NCBI GenBank assembly: GCA_964398055.1
Contig: CAYNLK010000037.1
Location: forward strand, 1-61,378
Source: CAYNLK01 sp964398055
GTDB taxonomy: Bacteria; Chloroflexota; Anaerolineae; 4572-78; J111
Direction: 5' to 3'
Length of the DNA: 61,378 nucleotides
In this document: positions 48,234 through 57,166 of the stretch, one piece after another
Numbering within the stretch: the first letter of the stretch is position 1
Layout: every line of letters begins with the position of its first letter
Program-made: the position numbers and the translations under genes
Notes under the pieces: generated by a model
Told to the model about the DNA's origin: nothing
The model's input: the letters and a program-made list of their open reading frames with translations, nothing else
The model's database searches: none

Positions 48234-49627
48234 CGGGTGATACCTAACCGGTCGGATTGGCGGGAACGGAGCCTGGCCTCAGGATTAAGTTGCCTGACCG
48301 TCCGGATAAAAGCCTCGGCCCGAGGATAACCGGCCAGAAACGTTTCCTGGCTCATCCGGGCGTCTTTGGTCAGGTAAAGCCGGCCGCCGTAAGCCAGCAC
48401 CATTTTGTCCAACTCACTGAGCAAATCAAACAATCCCTTCATGATTGGAAAGTCCAAGGCCAGGGAATAGCCCTCCATCGCAAAGGGCAGGTACCCCCGC
48501 TGCGGACCGTAAAGCTTCAGCACGGCCAGAAAAGAACCGGCGCTGCTGCCGGCAATGGCTTGCAATAGGCTGGCCAGCCCGGCTCGACCGGCGGCCCGGG
48601 GTAGGATGAACTGGTACTGGGTGAAACCCCTTTTCCCGTAGATGCGATTCCAGTTGGTGATGGCGTCGAGTGGATAAAAGAAGGAATCGTAATCCACAAT
48701 AGCCCGCACCGGCCGCTCCGGGTGACGATGGTAGAAAAGAAAGTTAAAAGCCCGGACGGTGAAGGGACTGAGGGCGAAATCGGGTAAGTTGAAGGGAACG
48801 TCGATTTTCCTTTTGGGCCTGATAACCAGGGGTTGCCGGCGTTGGGCTTCGGTCGCCAGTTCGTCAACCAGGGCGTGCTCGCCTCGCATCAGAATGCCCC
48901 GGCCCAGCGCCTCCCCCCGGACCAGGCAGTCGATCCAGGCCATCGAATAGCTCCACTGTTCCGACGCCTCGAACAGCTCCATCAACTGCTCCAGGTTCCG
49001 GGCGCGGACCGTCTCCTGGCGGATGTAGGCGCTTTCAATCGGCTTGAGACGAATCATCACATTCAAGATCAAGCCGCTCAAGCCCATCCCGCCGCAGGCG
49101 CTCCAAAACAACTCGGCGTTTTCGTGGCTGGAACAGGTAACGATCTCGCCGTTGGCCAGCATCAGTTCCAACTGGACGACGTGCTCGCAAAACGTGCCTT
49201 CTTTGTGCTGATTCTTGCCGTGGACATCCGAGGCAATGGCCCCGCCAATGGTAATGAACTTGGTGCCCGGCGTGACCGGCAGAAACCAGCCGCGCGGCAC
49301 AATCACTTCCAAAATTTCGGCCAACGTGACGCCGGCCTGGCAGGAGAGCAGGCCGTTCTTGGGATCAAAGGCCAGAAATTTGTTATAATGCAGGGTTGAG
49401 ATAATGTTTTCAGCCAGGGCTGAGTCGCCATAGCAGCGGCCGTTGCCGCGAGGAATGGCCTGATTGACCTGGCTCAAGAGGGTCCGCGCCTCTTCAACCT
49501 CGGCAAAGGTATACACCCTGGCCGGAATTTTGGGATAATTGCCCCAATTGCTGACCCAGGTCAACCCGGGCAATGATTCTATCCGTTTGGGCCGATACGT
49601 AGTCATCACAGGTTTGCCTTGCTTCAT
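48230..49627 (-). CDS. FAD-linked oxidase, DprE1-like
   Basis: The 465-residue flavoprotein has a PCMH-type FAD-binding domain (about 25-200: 'NQAIPRGNGRCYGDSALAEN', 'VTPGTKFITIGGAIASDVHG') and a C-terminal oxidase domain with 'QYQFILPR' and 'LYLTKDARMSQETFLAGYP'. It matches the DprE1 family, which with DprE2 epimerises decaprenyl-phosphoryl ribose to arabinose in actinobacteria. The partner SDR gene is broken, so the present reaction is uncertain. An in-frame ATG at 49606 is an alternative start. Confidence 0.85.
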   Translation of the reverse strand: MKQGKPVMTTYRPKRIESLPGLTWVSNWGNYPKIPARVYTFAEVEEARTLLSQVNQAIPRGNGRCYGDSALAENIISTLHYNKFLAFDPKNGLLSCQAGVTLAEILEVIVPRGWFLPVTPGTKFITIGGAIASDVHGKNQHKEGTFCEHVVQLELMLANGEIVTCSSHENAELFWSACGGMGLSGLILNVMIRLKPIESAYIRQETVRARNLEQLMELFEASEQWSYSMAWIDCLVRGEALGRGILMRGEHALVDELATEAQRRQPLVIRPKRKIDVPFNLPDFALSPFTVRAFNFLFYHRHPERPVRAIVDYDSFFYPLDAITNWNRIYGKRGFTQYQFILPRAAGRAGLASLLQAIAGSSAGSFLAVLKLYGPQRGYLPFAMEGYSLALDFPIMKGLFDLLSELDKMVLAYGGRLYLTKDARMSQETFLAGYPRAEAFIRTVRQLNPEARLRSRQSDRLGITR

Positions 49628-49636
49628 AGTCGTAGT

Positions 49637-50473
49637 TCAGTTGTCTGGTATATTCTGTCGATGAAGCAGCTGGTGGTCGCGGTCTATCCAAACCAGGGCT
49701 GTAGTGCGGCGGTCGTAGATACCAATCTGTCCATCGCGCCATTCGGCCACCCGACCCAGGGCAGTTTGCAGGTCGGATCGTTTTGCCTCGGCCAGGTGGA
49801 AGTGGTGTAGCCACCAATCAACCATGCTGGCTTCATCGTCATAGACGTAATTGTAACTGGTCCAGAGCAGTTCCACATCGGCGTTGATATCCATCGCCAA
49901 CAGCACCGGGTAGAAATGCCGAAAATGGGCATAGGGGAAAGGTTCCTTGCCTTTGAACCGGCGGTAGAGCGCCCGGTACCACTCCCGCTGCTCACCGGTG
50001 CCCATTAGGATGGCGACATATGGGGCCAGGTCGATCAACCCGCGCAGCACCACCTCAATCGGCTCCACCTGGTAGAGGGAATGAGCCGCCAGGACCAGGT
50101 CGAAACAGCCTTCGATAACTGCCAGCCCTGTTTCGATAGACCGGGGAATGACCTGCACATTGGTCACACCGGCGGTGGCCAGGTTCTGGTGCAGCACGCC
50201 GCGCATCGCCGGCGAAGGCTCGACCGCCACGACTTCCCGCGCTGCCGCCGCCACGGGCAGGGTGAATGCGCCGCTGCCGGGACCAACTTCCAGCACCCGC
50301 GCCGCCGGGCCAACCACTTTTAGCAGGCGGGGCAAGACGATTTCGACGTAATCGTTATGCCGCGCCCAGTTGGTATACCAGGCGGCCAACCGCTGCCAGA
50401 CCTGCTCTTCCGGCTCGGCCTGTTCCCGGCGGCAGGTTCTTATCCATTCTTGCCATTGTTGCACGGCGGTCAA
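49637..50473 (-). CDS. Class I SAM-dependent methyltransferase
   Basis: The 278-residue enzyme carries motif I 'VLEVGPGSGAFTLPVA', the acidic loop 'VVAVEPSPAMRGVL' and post-I 'FDLVLAAHSLYQVEP'. The substrate is not evident. It lies at the end of the nickel run (CooT, His-tailed protein), which could mean methylation of a metallophore or cofactor, or could be coincidence. The FAD oxidase follows nine bases downstream. Confidence 0.85.
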   Translation of the reverse strand: MTAVQQWQEWIRTCRREQAEPEEQVWQRLAAWYTNWARHNDYVEIVLPRLLKVVGPAARVLEVGPGSGAFTLPVAAAAREVVAVEPSPAMRGVLHQNLATAGVTNVQVIPRSIETGLAVIEGCFDLVLAAHSLYQVEPIEVVLRGLIDLAPYVAILMGTGEQREWYRALYRRFKGKEPFPYAHFRHFYPVLLAMDINADVELLWTSYNYVYDDEASMVDWWLHHFHLAEAKRSDLQTALGRVAEWRDGQIGIYDRRTTALVWIDRDHQLLHRQNIPDN

Positions 50474-50497
50474 CGGTTATCCCTCTTCCAGGGCTGC

Positions 50498-50755
50498 TTA
50501 ATGAGGATGATCATGGTCGAGTTGAGCATGGTTGTGGATGTGGCCTGCCGCGCCGGGTCCCAGGTGTTCGATAGCTCCGGCCAGGTCCCGGTTGGCGGCC
50601 TCCATCTTCTCGACAGCGGCCTCGAGGTGGCCGGCCAGGTGTTCCTTGCCGGCAGACCTGGCCCGTTCAGCCCAGGTGCGAAACTCGTTGGCATGCTCGG
50701 CGTTGTGCTCCAGCCAGTGGGGCAACAACAGGCGCAATTTTTCGATATCGCTCAT
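50498..50755 (-). CDS. Small helical protein with His-rich C-terminus
   Basis: The 85-residue soluble protein is mostly helical ('LRLLLPHWLEHNAEHANEF', 'HLAGHLEAAVEKMEAANRD') and ends 'HIHNHAQLDHDHPH', a likely metal-binding tail. It lies between cooT and a methyltransferase in the nickel cluster, so nickel storage or delivery is a reasonable inference. Family unknown to me, though similar small proteins accompany nickel enzyme loci. Confidence 0.7.
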   Translation of the reverse strand: MSDIEKLRLLLPHWLEHNAEHANEFRTWAERARSAGKEHLAGHLEAAVEKMEAANRDLAGAIEHLGPGAAGHIHNHAQLDHDHPH

Positions 50756-50769
50756 TTGCTATTGTCCTT

Positions 50770-50970
50770 TTATTTTGAGGCCAGTTCAGTTTTTTCAGGG
50801 GAGGCCAGCAGGACTCGATGTTTTAGCAAATCGATCCCTTTGATGACGCCCTTTACCACAACCGGGTCTGCAAAAAAAGTGCGGATCAGGATACCCTCCG
50901 CTACCGGTTCAACCCAGATAACGTCTTCGATAACCTTTTCTTCGTCAAGATAAACGGTCGCCTGGCACAT
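50770..50970 (-). CDS. cooT: CooT-family nickel-binding protein, copy 1
   Basis: The 66-residue protein starts MCQATVYLDEEKVIEDVIW, with the conserved Met-Cys N-terminus that binds Ni(II) in CooT dimers. CooT assists nickel insertion into carbon monoxide dehydrogenase. AAAGGAGGTTGT precedes the ATG. It is 95 percent identical in DNA to the copy at 56295-56567 on the far side of the nik genes, but stops earlier. Confidence 0.87.
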   Translation of the reverse strand: MCQATVYLDEEKVIEDVIWVEPVAEGILIRTFFADPVVVKGVIKGIDLLKHRVLLASPEKTELASK

Positions 50971-50989
50971 ACAACCTCCTTTCAGCCGG
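50785..50989 (-). repeat. 205-bp direct repeat, left copy (cooT)
   Basis: This block aligns without gaps to 56382-56586 with ten mismatches. It covers most of cooT and its ribosome-binding site. Confidence 0.93.
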
Positions 50990-51079
50990 GTCAGTGTTCG
51001 GTTCGATGGCGGTGATCATCTGCCCTCAAATTGAATAACCCCATAGTTCAGTTACTTCGCCATTTTTGCAGAGCAGTTA

Positions 51080-51796
51080 CTATGTCTGCCTACGCTCGCC
51101 GTTCAACTCGCTGGGTGTTGTGATCGAGTCATAGCCTCTAGATAAATTGTAGTCTATCATCTTCCCTCGATTTTTAACTTGGGGGTTGCCGGCATTAAGC
51201 GCCTCTATATCGATAGTACGGTGGCAAAGCCGGCCCAGCAGGGACGGGTCGTGGCTGATGACCAATACGCCCAGACGGCGCTGCTGCGCCTGGGCCAGGA
51301 CTACCTGCCAGATCTGGGCCTGGGTCACGGCGTCTAACATCGTCGTCATCTCATCGGCAATTAGATAGCGGGTTTCAGGACCGAGGGCCCGGGCCACGGC
51401 AACCCGCTGCAATTCGCCCCCGCTCAACTCGTGCGGCCAGCGGTTCAGCCAACCGGGTTCCAGGCTGAGCGCCGCCAGCAGTTCCGGCGGCGGGGTATAT
51501 CCTTCGGCCAGAACCTGGCCGATCCGCCAACGCGGATTGATCGCCAGCTCCGGGTGCTGAAAAATCAGTTGCGCGGGGCAGTACCCATGCGCCGGCAAAG
51601 GCCGGTTATCCAGGACTACCCGACCGGTAACCGGCTGCAGATAACCGGCCAGCAGGCGGGCCAGAGTGGTCTTGCCCTGGCCGCTCGGCCCACGCAGGCC
51701 AACTATCTCGCCCGGGGTGATCTGAATCGACACATTTTGTAGAATCCATGGCTTCTGTGGGTTGTAACGAAAGGTCAAATTCTCACCTTTAAGCAT
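51080..51796 (-). CDS. nikE: Nickel/peptide ABC transporter ATPase (NikE/OppF type)
   Basis: The 238-residue ATPase has Walker A 'GPSGQGKTTLARLLAGY', signature 'LSGGELQRVAVARAL' and Walker B 'YLIADEMTTMLDAVT'. It overlaps nikD by eight bases. The last ~30 residues are not typical of the family and may be readthrough into non-homologous sequence. It forms the transporter motor with NikD. Substrate assignment to nickel rests on the flanking CooT and Fur genes. Confidence 0.88.
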   Translation of the reverse strand: MLKGENLTFRYNPQKPWILQNVSIQITPGEIVGLRGPSGQGKTTLARLLAGYLQPVTGRVVLDNRPLPAHGYCPAQLIFQHPELAINPRWRIGQVLAEGYTPPPELLAALSLEPGWLNRWPHELSGGELQRVAVARALGPETRYLIADEMTTMLDAVTQAQIWQVVLAQAQQRRLGVLVISHDPSLLGRLCHRTIDIEALNAGNPQVKNRGKMIDYNLSRGYDSITTPSELNGERRQT

Positions 51797-52718
51797 GGAT
51801 GCACCTCACCAGGCCGCCGCGCACCTGCCGCAAGTGAGGCCGCGTTTCCGTGCAAGCAGTGGTAGCCAGGGGGCAACGAGGGGCAAATAGACAACCCTCC
51901 GGCAGCGCGTCGGGCATAGGCTGCGACCCGGGGATCGGGACAAAGTCATGTTGCGGCAGCGAGCGCCAGAGAGCCTGGGTGTAAGGGTGGCGCAGCGCCG
52001 CTGCTCCGTCGGCAAAATCAGCCGTCTGAGCTACTTCGACCGTGGTCCCGGCGTAAAAGACGGCCACTTTGTCGGCCACCCGCAGGGCGGCTTCGATGTC
52101 GTGGGTAATTAAAATCACTCCCCGCCCTTCGTCGGCCAACTCGCGCAGGTGATTGAGCGTTTCGGCGACCGCATCTGGATGCAGTCCCGGCGTAGGTTCA
52201 TCGGCGATCAACAGGTCAGCTCGGCCCGCGGCGGCGGTGGCCGTCAGAACCCGCCGGGCCATCCCGCCGGACACCTGGAAAGGGAACAACCGCTCGACCG
52301 CGACGGCCAGGCCGTACCGGCTGAAGGTGCGTTGTTGAGCCTCTTCGGCGGCGGCCAGAGACAGACCATTTAACTGAGCGGCCCGGCGCGCCTGTGTCCC
52401 CACCCGCATCAACGGGTCCAGAAAACCGACCGATTGAGGGATCAGGGCCATTTCTCGTCCGCGCAGAGCCGCCTGGCGGGCCGGGGTGAGGGGGTCACCT
52501 TTGAAGTTAAGCTGGCCAGTGGTTTGGGCATTGGGCGGCAAGATACCCAGCACAGCGTGGGCCAGCAAACTTTTGCCGGAGCCACTGGAGCCAACCACTG
52601 CCACCATCTCGCCAGCCTGCACGGCCAAATCCAGCTCGGTGATGACGGTGAGGCGTTTCTGGGTCAAACCTACGTCGTACATGGTAAAGGTAACGGACAA
52701 ATTGCGTACTGAGAGCAT
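51789..52718 (-). CDS. nikD: Nickel/peptide ABC transporter ATPase (NikD/OppD type)
   Basis: The 309-residue ATPase has Walker A 'GSSGSGKSLLAHAVLG', signature 'VSGGMARRVLTATAAAG' (a variant), Walker B 'LLIADEPTPGLHPD', and the C-terminal OppD/DppD extension 'GCLFAPRCPLATTACTETRP' with its four-Cys Fe-S-like pattern partly kept. It begins five bases after nikC ends. Confidence 0.9.
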   Translation of the reverse strand: MLSVRNLSVTFTMYDVGLTQKRLTVITELDLAVQAGEMVAVVGSSGSGKSLLAHAVLGILPPNAQTTGQLNFKGDPLTPARQAALRGREMALIPQSVGFLDPLMRVGTQARRAAQLNGLSLAAAEEAQQRTFSRYGLAVAVERLFPFQVSGGMARRVLTATAAAGRADLLIADEPTPGLHPDAVAETLNHLRELADEGRGVILITHDIEAALRVADKVAVFYAGTTVEVAQTADFADGAAALRHPYTQALWRSLPQHDFVPIPGSQPMPDALPEGCLFAPRCPLATTACTETRPHLRQVRGGLVRCIHA

Positions 52719-52723
52719 CGGCC

Positions 52724-53608
52724 TTACTCCTGGCTGGTTTTGGGGTCAACCAGGCTGCGTATATTTTCGCCCAAAATGTCAAACCCTTTGACGGTGATGA
52801 GCAGCGCCAGACCCGGAAATACCCCCAGCCACCAGTAACCGGTAGAGAGATGGCGCATCGACTCGGCCAGGATGATGCCGATGGCCGGGGTGTGGGGCGA
52901 CAGGCCAATGCCGACAAAGGTCAGGCCGGCTTCGTGCAGGATGGCGTGTGGAAAGAGCAAAATCAACCCTACCAGGAATTGCGGGATGAGATGGGGAAAA
53001 AGGTGATGGCGGGCAATCCACCAGGGCGAATGGCCCAGCCGGGCCGAAAGCTGAACGTAATCGGAGTTTTTAACCTGCAACGCCTCAGCCCGGATAACCC
53101 GCGTTAGCCCCGGCCAATGAGTCAAGGCTACGGCGATGAGCACCCCTTGCAGCCCACCGCCCAAGGCAAAGGAAATCAGGATCAGCAGGACCAGGTGAGG
53201 CAGACTGAAAAAAACATCAACAAACCAGGTAATCACCAGGTCCACCTTGCCACCCAACATCGTCGCCAGCAACCCCAGGACCACCGCCAGCGTCGCGCTG
53301 ATAAGCGCGGCCAGCAGCCCCACCCGCAAGCTCAAGCTCAGGCCAAGCAGGGTGCGGGTGAGCATATCACGCCCCAGCCAATCGGTGCCCAGGGGATGGG
53401 CCAGAGTCGGGGCCATATTGCGCTCGGTCAATGAGGTTTTTAACCCGGCCTCGCCAATGAAATGGCTGCCCAGGCCAATAGCGGCAAAAAATAAGAGGCA
53501 GGCAATAATCATTCCCACGGTTCGGCGGCGGCGATTGGCCGCCCCCAACCTTAATTGCCAACCACGGGCCGCCGGCATTGAAACCGGCGTGGTCGAAATC
53601 GAACTCAT
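52724..53608 (-). CDS. nikC: Nickel/peptide ABC transporter permease (NikC type)
   Basis: The 294-residue permease has six membrane helices and an N-terminal OppC-like cytoplasmic segment. 'HPLGTDWLGRDMLTRTLLG' and the EAA-like loop 'IRAEALQVKNSDYVQLSARL' identify the DppC/NikC family. It overlaps nikB by four bases. Confidence 0.92.
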   Translation of the reverse strand: MSSISTTPVSMPAARGWQLRLGAANRRRRTVGMIIACLLFFAAIGLGSHFIGEAGLKTSLTERNMAPTLAHPLGTDWLGRDMLTRTLLGLSLSLRVGLLAALISATLAVVLGLLATMLGGKVDLVITWFVDVFFSLPHLVLLILISFALGGGLQGVLIAVALTHWPGLTRVIRAEALQVKNSDYVQLSARLGHSPWWIARHHLFPHLIPQFLVGLILLFPHAILHEAGLTFVGIGLSPHTPAIGIILAESMRHLSTGYWWLGVFPGLALLITVKGFDILGENIRSLVDPKTSQE

Positions 53609-54597
53609 GCCATACCTCCAATCCGAATGCGCGGGTCAATGAGATGGTAGGCCATATCGGCCATAGTGTTGCCGACAAAGACAAAGACGGCGCTAAACAG
53701 GACAATGCCTAACAGGAGCGGCACATCGCCGCGTAGGCCGGCCTGCACCGTCGCCGCGCCCAAGCCGGGGTAGGCAAAGACTTGCTCGGCCAACACCGAG
53801 CCGCCAAACAACTCGCTGAGCGAGGCAAATTGCAGGGTGATGGCCGGCAGGGCGATGTTGCGCAGGCCGTGCTGCCAAATCAAGCCGGTATTGGTTTCGC
53901 CCTGGGCGCGGGCAAACAGGGCGTAGTCGCTTTGGAGCACCTCAATCAGTTTTTGGCGGGTATGCAGCGCAATATTGGCAATGCCAATGATACTTAAGGC
54001 GGCCGCCGGGAGAAGCAAATGTTGCAGGCGCTGCCAAATGGTGGCCTCTTCCAGCGGCACACCCGGCGGCGAAGCGCAGCAAATGGGGGTTGCTCCGAGC
54101 CAGACGGAAAAGACAATTAACAGCAACAAAGCCAGCCAGAAGGTCGGGGTTGAGGCCAGGATATAAGCGTAAAAACGGATGGCCTGGTCGAGCCAGGAGC
54201 CTGGCCGCGCCCCGGCGAACACCCCTAAGCCAAAGCCAATCACGCCCGACAAAAGCCAGGCCGTTGCCATCAACCACAGCGAGGTCAGAAAACGAGCGCC
54301 AATGACCTGGATGACCGGCTGAGTAAAGATGATCGAATCGCCCAGGTTGCCCTGGACGATTTGGGCTAACCAGCGCAGATAGCGCAGCAGCGGCGCCTCA
54401 TTTAATCCATAACGTTGCGCAATGAGTTCGCGTTGTTCCGGGCTTACCTGAACCCCCGCCCCGCGCAAATAGGCGTCAACCGGGTCAATCGGCGAGAGGG
54501 TGACGAGGATAAAAGAGATCGTCGAGACGGCGAAAAGTAAAATACCCAACCGTATGATTTTTTTGAACAGAAATTTAGGTAATTCCCTTATTGGCAT
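53605..54597 (-). CDS. nikB: Nickel/peptide ABC transporter permease (NikB type)
   Basis: The 330-residue permease has six helices, the DppB-type N-terminus 'LGILLFAVSTISFILVTLSP' and the EAA loop 'LIEVLQSDYALFARAQGET'. I start at ATG 54597, which overlaps the nikA stop; an earlier in-frame ATG at 54768 would add 57 residues that are antisense-like and basic with no family resemblance. A cysteine pair in 'TPICCASPPG' is notable in a periplasmic loop. Confidence 0.92.
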   Translation of the reverse strand: MPIRELPKFLFKKIIRLGILLFAVSTISFILVTLSPIDPVDAYLRGAGVQVSPEQRELIAQRYGLNEAPLLRYLRWLAQIVQGNLGDSIIFTQPVIQVIGARFLTSLWLMATAWLLSGVIGFGLGVFAGARPGSWLDQAIRFYAYILASTPTFWLALLLLIVFSVWLGATPICCASPPGVPLEEATIWQRLQHLLLPAAALSIIGIANIALHTRQKLIEVLQSDYALFARAQGETNTGLIWQHGLRNIALPAITLQFASLSELFGGSVLAEQVFAYPGLGAATVQAGLRGDVPLLLGIVLFSAVFVFVGNTMADMAYHLIDPRIRIGGMA

Positions 54598-56279
54598 GTC
54601 CACTTCCAGGCGGCAATGTTGGCGGTGATGGGCCAGCCGTGGCCGTGGGGTTCTACCTGCGGTTGGCCGATGTCGAGGCACTCGCTGACGAAGTAGGTAT
54701 GGTCCAGGTTGACCAGCCAGGCCCAGGCCGCGTCGCCTTTGGCCGTAAAGCCTTTTTGGCCGTCCCACTGGGCTTTTTGCCAGTAAGCAATGGCTTCGGC
54801 TTCGGAAGGAGCGCCCATAGCCAGGTCGAGATAGGTGTCAATGTCGGGGTTAGCATAATAGCCGGTGTTGTACCACTCGACGCCGCGCATCGAGCTGTGA
54901 TACAGATTCCACATCTCTGTTTGATCGTGGCTGCCCCAGCCAAAAACAATAACATTGCTGTGCATCAACGTTTCAATTTCATCCCAACTCTTGCCCTCGA
55001 CGTTAGCCTGGATGCCAACGGCCTTGATCATATCGCCGGCGGCCAGGGCCAGCGCCTGGCGGGTGCTGTCGCCGGCCGGGTAGATAAGGGTAAATTCAGC
55101 CTTCAAGCCATCTTTTTCGACAATGCCATCGCCGTCGCTGTCGGCCCAGCCGCCTTTAGCCAGAATGTCAGTAGCGACGTTCGCGTTGGCGTCTTCAACG
55201 ATGGCTTGCGGTTCCTCCCAGGCTAACCCACTGACTGGCCCAAAAGCTGGCGTCCCATATCCTTCCAGAACTCCGGCTACGAGCGTTTCCCGGTCAATGG
55301 CATAGTTGACGGCCTGCCGGATGGCTAAATCAGCCGTGACTTTGTTACCAATGGCGTAGCCTTTTTCTGTTTTTTCACCGGTGTCAGGCACAAAAGGAAA
55401 CATCAGTCCCCGATTGTCAACGCTCTTAACGTTGTACAACTTCATCCCCTCAATTTTTTGCACAGCCAGCGCCTGCGGCACACTGACTATATCCACTTGA
55501 CCGGCCTTGGCCGCGGCAAAAGCGGCGTCCTCTTCCAAGAAGAGGAAAACCAGGCGCTCGATTTGAGGCTTGGGGCCATAATAGGTGGGATTGACTTCGA
55601 CAATTAACTGCTGGCCCTCATCCCACCGGACCAGCTTGTACGGGCCGGAGCCGATAGGATTGCGCCCGTATTTCTCATTATGGGCGTGTTCCGGCACAAT
55701 GCCGAGAGCAACCAGCCGGTTGACAAAAGTGCTTTGCGGCTTTTTGAGACGGAGTTCAACGGTGTAATCGTCCGTCGCCGTCGCTTTCTCTAAAACGGTG
55801 ACATCCATCAGGCCGCCGCTGGCAGCGGCTTTGTTGAAGGTATAGGCCACATCTTTGGCGGTCAATGGCTGGCCATCTGAAAACAGGACATCCTGACGGA
55901 TTTTGACTATCCAGACCAGGCGGTCTTCACTCAAAGTGTAACTTTCGGCCAGGTCGTTGACCAGGTTAAGATTTTCATCCCGGCGCAACAGCGTGCTCTG
56001 AAAGAGCGGCGCGCCGTAGCGGCCCCAACCCAGGGTGGGGTCATAGCCTTCTTCAGCCTCCCCACCGACGGCCAGGATAAGCTCGCGCTTTGCGGCCGAG
56101 GCGGTTGCTTCCTCGGTTGCCACCGTTTGCTCTGCCTCGACAACCGGTGTTTCGACTACTGCCGTAGGAGTTTGAGTAGCCTGGGGTTGAGGGGCCCCAC
56201 AGGCGGTAACTAACATAACTGCGACCAGCAGGCTGACGGCTGTCTGGCCTAAACCGGTGATCAAGCGGAAAGTATTCAT
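54588..56279 (-). CDS. nikA: Nickel/peptide-binding lipoprotein (NikA/SBP_bac_5 type)
   Basis: The 563-residue lipoprotein has a signal peptide with lipobox LVTACG (Cys about 28) and a PT linker. The SBP_bac_5 fold follows: 'GGEAEEGYDPTLGWGRYGAP', 'LVWIVKIRQDVLFSDGQPLT', 'NPIGSGPYKLVRWDEGQQLI' and 'DIVSVPQALAVQKIEGMKLY'. It delivers substrate to NikBCDE. Peptide-binding relatives look similar, so nickel is inferred from flanking cooT and the Fur-family gene. Confidence 0.88.
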   Translation of the reverse strand: MNTFRLITGLGQTAVSLLVAVMLVTACGAPQPQATQTPTAVVETPVVEAEQTVATEEATASAAKRELILAVGGEAEEGYDPTLGWGRYGAPLFQSTLLRRDENLNLVNDLAESYTLSEDRLVWIVKIRQDVLFSDGQPLTAKDVAYTFNKAAASGGLMDVTVLEKATATDDYTVELRLKKPQSTFVNRLVALGIVPEHAHNEKYGRNPIGSGPYKLVRWDEGQQLIVEVNPTYYGPKPQIERLVFLFLEEDAAFAAAKAGQVDIVSVPQALAVQKIEGMKLYNVKSVDNRGLMFPFVPDTGEKTEKGYAIGNKVTADLAIRQAVNYAIDRETLVAGVLEGYGTPAFGPVSGLAWEEPQAIVEDANANVATDILAKGGWADSDGDGIVEKDGLKAEFTLIYPAGDSTRQALALAAGDMIKAVGIQANVEGKSWDEIETLMHSNVIVFGWGSHDQTEMWNLYHSSMRGVEWYNTGYYANPDIDTYLDLAMGAPSEAEAIAYWQKAQWDGQKGFTAKGDAAWAWLVNLDHTYFVSECLDIGQPQVEPHGHGWPITANIAAWKWTCQ

Positions 56280-56294
56280 TTGTCTCCTCCTAAA

Positions 56295-56567
56295 CTATTG
56301 TTTTGACTGGCTTCGGTTGTAACCATTCAGGGGTAATTCCCCGAAAAATCTATTTGCTATTTTCATTTGTTTTAGAGCTACTTCAGTTTTTTCAGGTGAG
56401 GCCAGCAGGACTCGATGTTTTAGCAAATCGATCCCTTTGATGACGCCCTTTACCACAACCGGGTCTGCAAAAAAAGTGCGGATCAGCACACCCTCCGCTA
56501 CCGGTTCAACCCAGATAACGTCTTTCATAACTTTTTCTTCGTCAAGATAAATGGTCGCCTGGCACAT
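56295..56567 (-). CDS. cooT: CooT-family nickel-binding protein, copy 2
   Basis: The 90-residue protein starts MCQATIYLDEEKVMKDVIW, following AAAGGAGGTGAT. It keeps the CooT Met-Cys metal site. Compared with copy 1 the frame continues past 'ASPEKTE' for another ~25 residues. It lies between the Fur-family gene and nikA, so it is expressed with the transporter. Confidence 0.87.
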   Translation of the reverse strand: MCQATIYLDEEKVMKDVIWVEPVAEGVLIRTFFADPVVVKGVIKGIDLLKHRVLLASPEKTEVALKQMKIANRFFGELPLNGYNRSQSKQ

Positions 56568-56586
56568 ATCACCTCCTTTCAACCGG
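56382..56586 (-). repeat. 205-bp direct repeat, right copy (cooT)
   Basis: Gap-free match to 50785-50989 with ten differences. Together the two copies bracket the entire nikABCDE operon, 5.6 kb apart. Confidence 0.93.
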
Positions 56587-56601
56587 ATGATTTTGATGAG
56601 T

Positions 56602-57084
56602 TTAGGCGTGATGATGGACGGCAACAGCGTCGCGTCGCCCACTTTCGGCGGCCGCAAACCGGCACTCCCGGCACAAGCCCGGCAGACATAGTTGTTCAGC
56701 CTGGACTGCGAAGCCGTACTGCTCCGCCAGGAAGCTCGTCAACGGTTCAAAAGGTTCCAACTCTACCCCGATAATCTGGCCGCATTGCCGGCAGACCAGA
56801 TGGAGGTGAGGCGCTTCCACATCGAGGAGTCGGTACAAACGTTGCCCATCGCCGGAGTCGACGCCGGTCACCAGCCGAAACTCCTGAAGTAGTTCCAGGG
56901 TGCGATACACGGTGGAAATGTTGACCGACGAATTCATCCTCTGAACCTGACTGTAGATTTCTTCAGCCGTGGCAAAGTTCTGCAATTGGTGCAGCACGGT
57001 GAGCACCAGCTCCCGCTGCGGCGTCAGTCGAAAGCCGCTGGCCCGCAATTTTTTGAGAAAGAACGCTTCACAAGCCATCGTCAC
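56602..57084 (-). CDS. Fur-family metalloregulator, possibly Nur-like
   Basis: The 160-residue regulator has the Fur winged helix (about 10-90: 'SGFRLTPQRELVLTVLHQL', 'NSSVNISTVYRTLELLQEF') and dimer domain with 'HLHLVCRQCGQIIGVEL' and a second CxxC (CREC), the structural zinc site. The C-terminus ends in VHHHA. The family includes Fur, Zur, PerR and nickel-sensing Nur. The nik genes downstream and TTGCAA-type boxes at its own promoter favour Nur, but motif-based sensing class is uncertain. It probably represses its own operon. Start M1 (57084) or M3 (57078). Confidence 0.9.
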   Translation of the reverse strand: MTMACEAFFLKKLRASGFRLTPQRELVLTVLHQLQNFATAEEIYSQVQRMNSSVNISTVYRTLELLQEFRLVTGVDSGDGQRLYRLLDVEAPHLHLVCRQCGQIIGVELEPFEPLTSFLAEQYGFAVQAEQLCLPGLCRECRFAAAESGRRDAVAVHHHA

Positions 57085-57166
57085 CCTTTTTACGATATCC
57101 TTTTACCCGTCAGTCTGGCTATGAATTGAGACTCGGGACCAGACCAAAGCCGTAATCATCAACTTA

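Noticed and set aside
53605..54768. 387-residue NikB
   Set aside because: The first 57 residues lie over nikA and look antisense-like; ATG 54597 opens the real permease.
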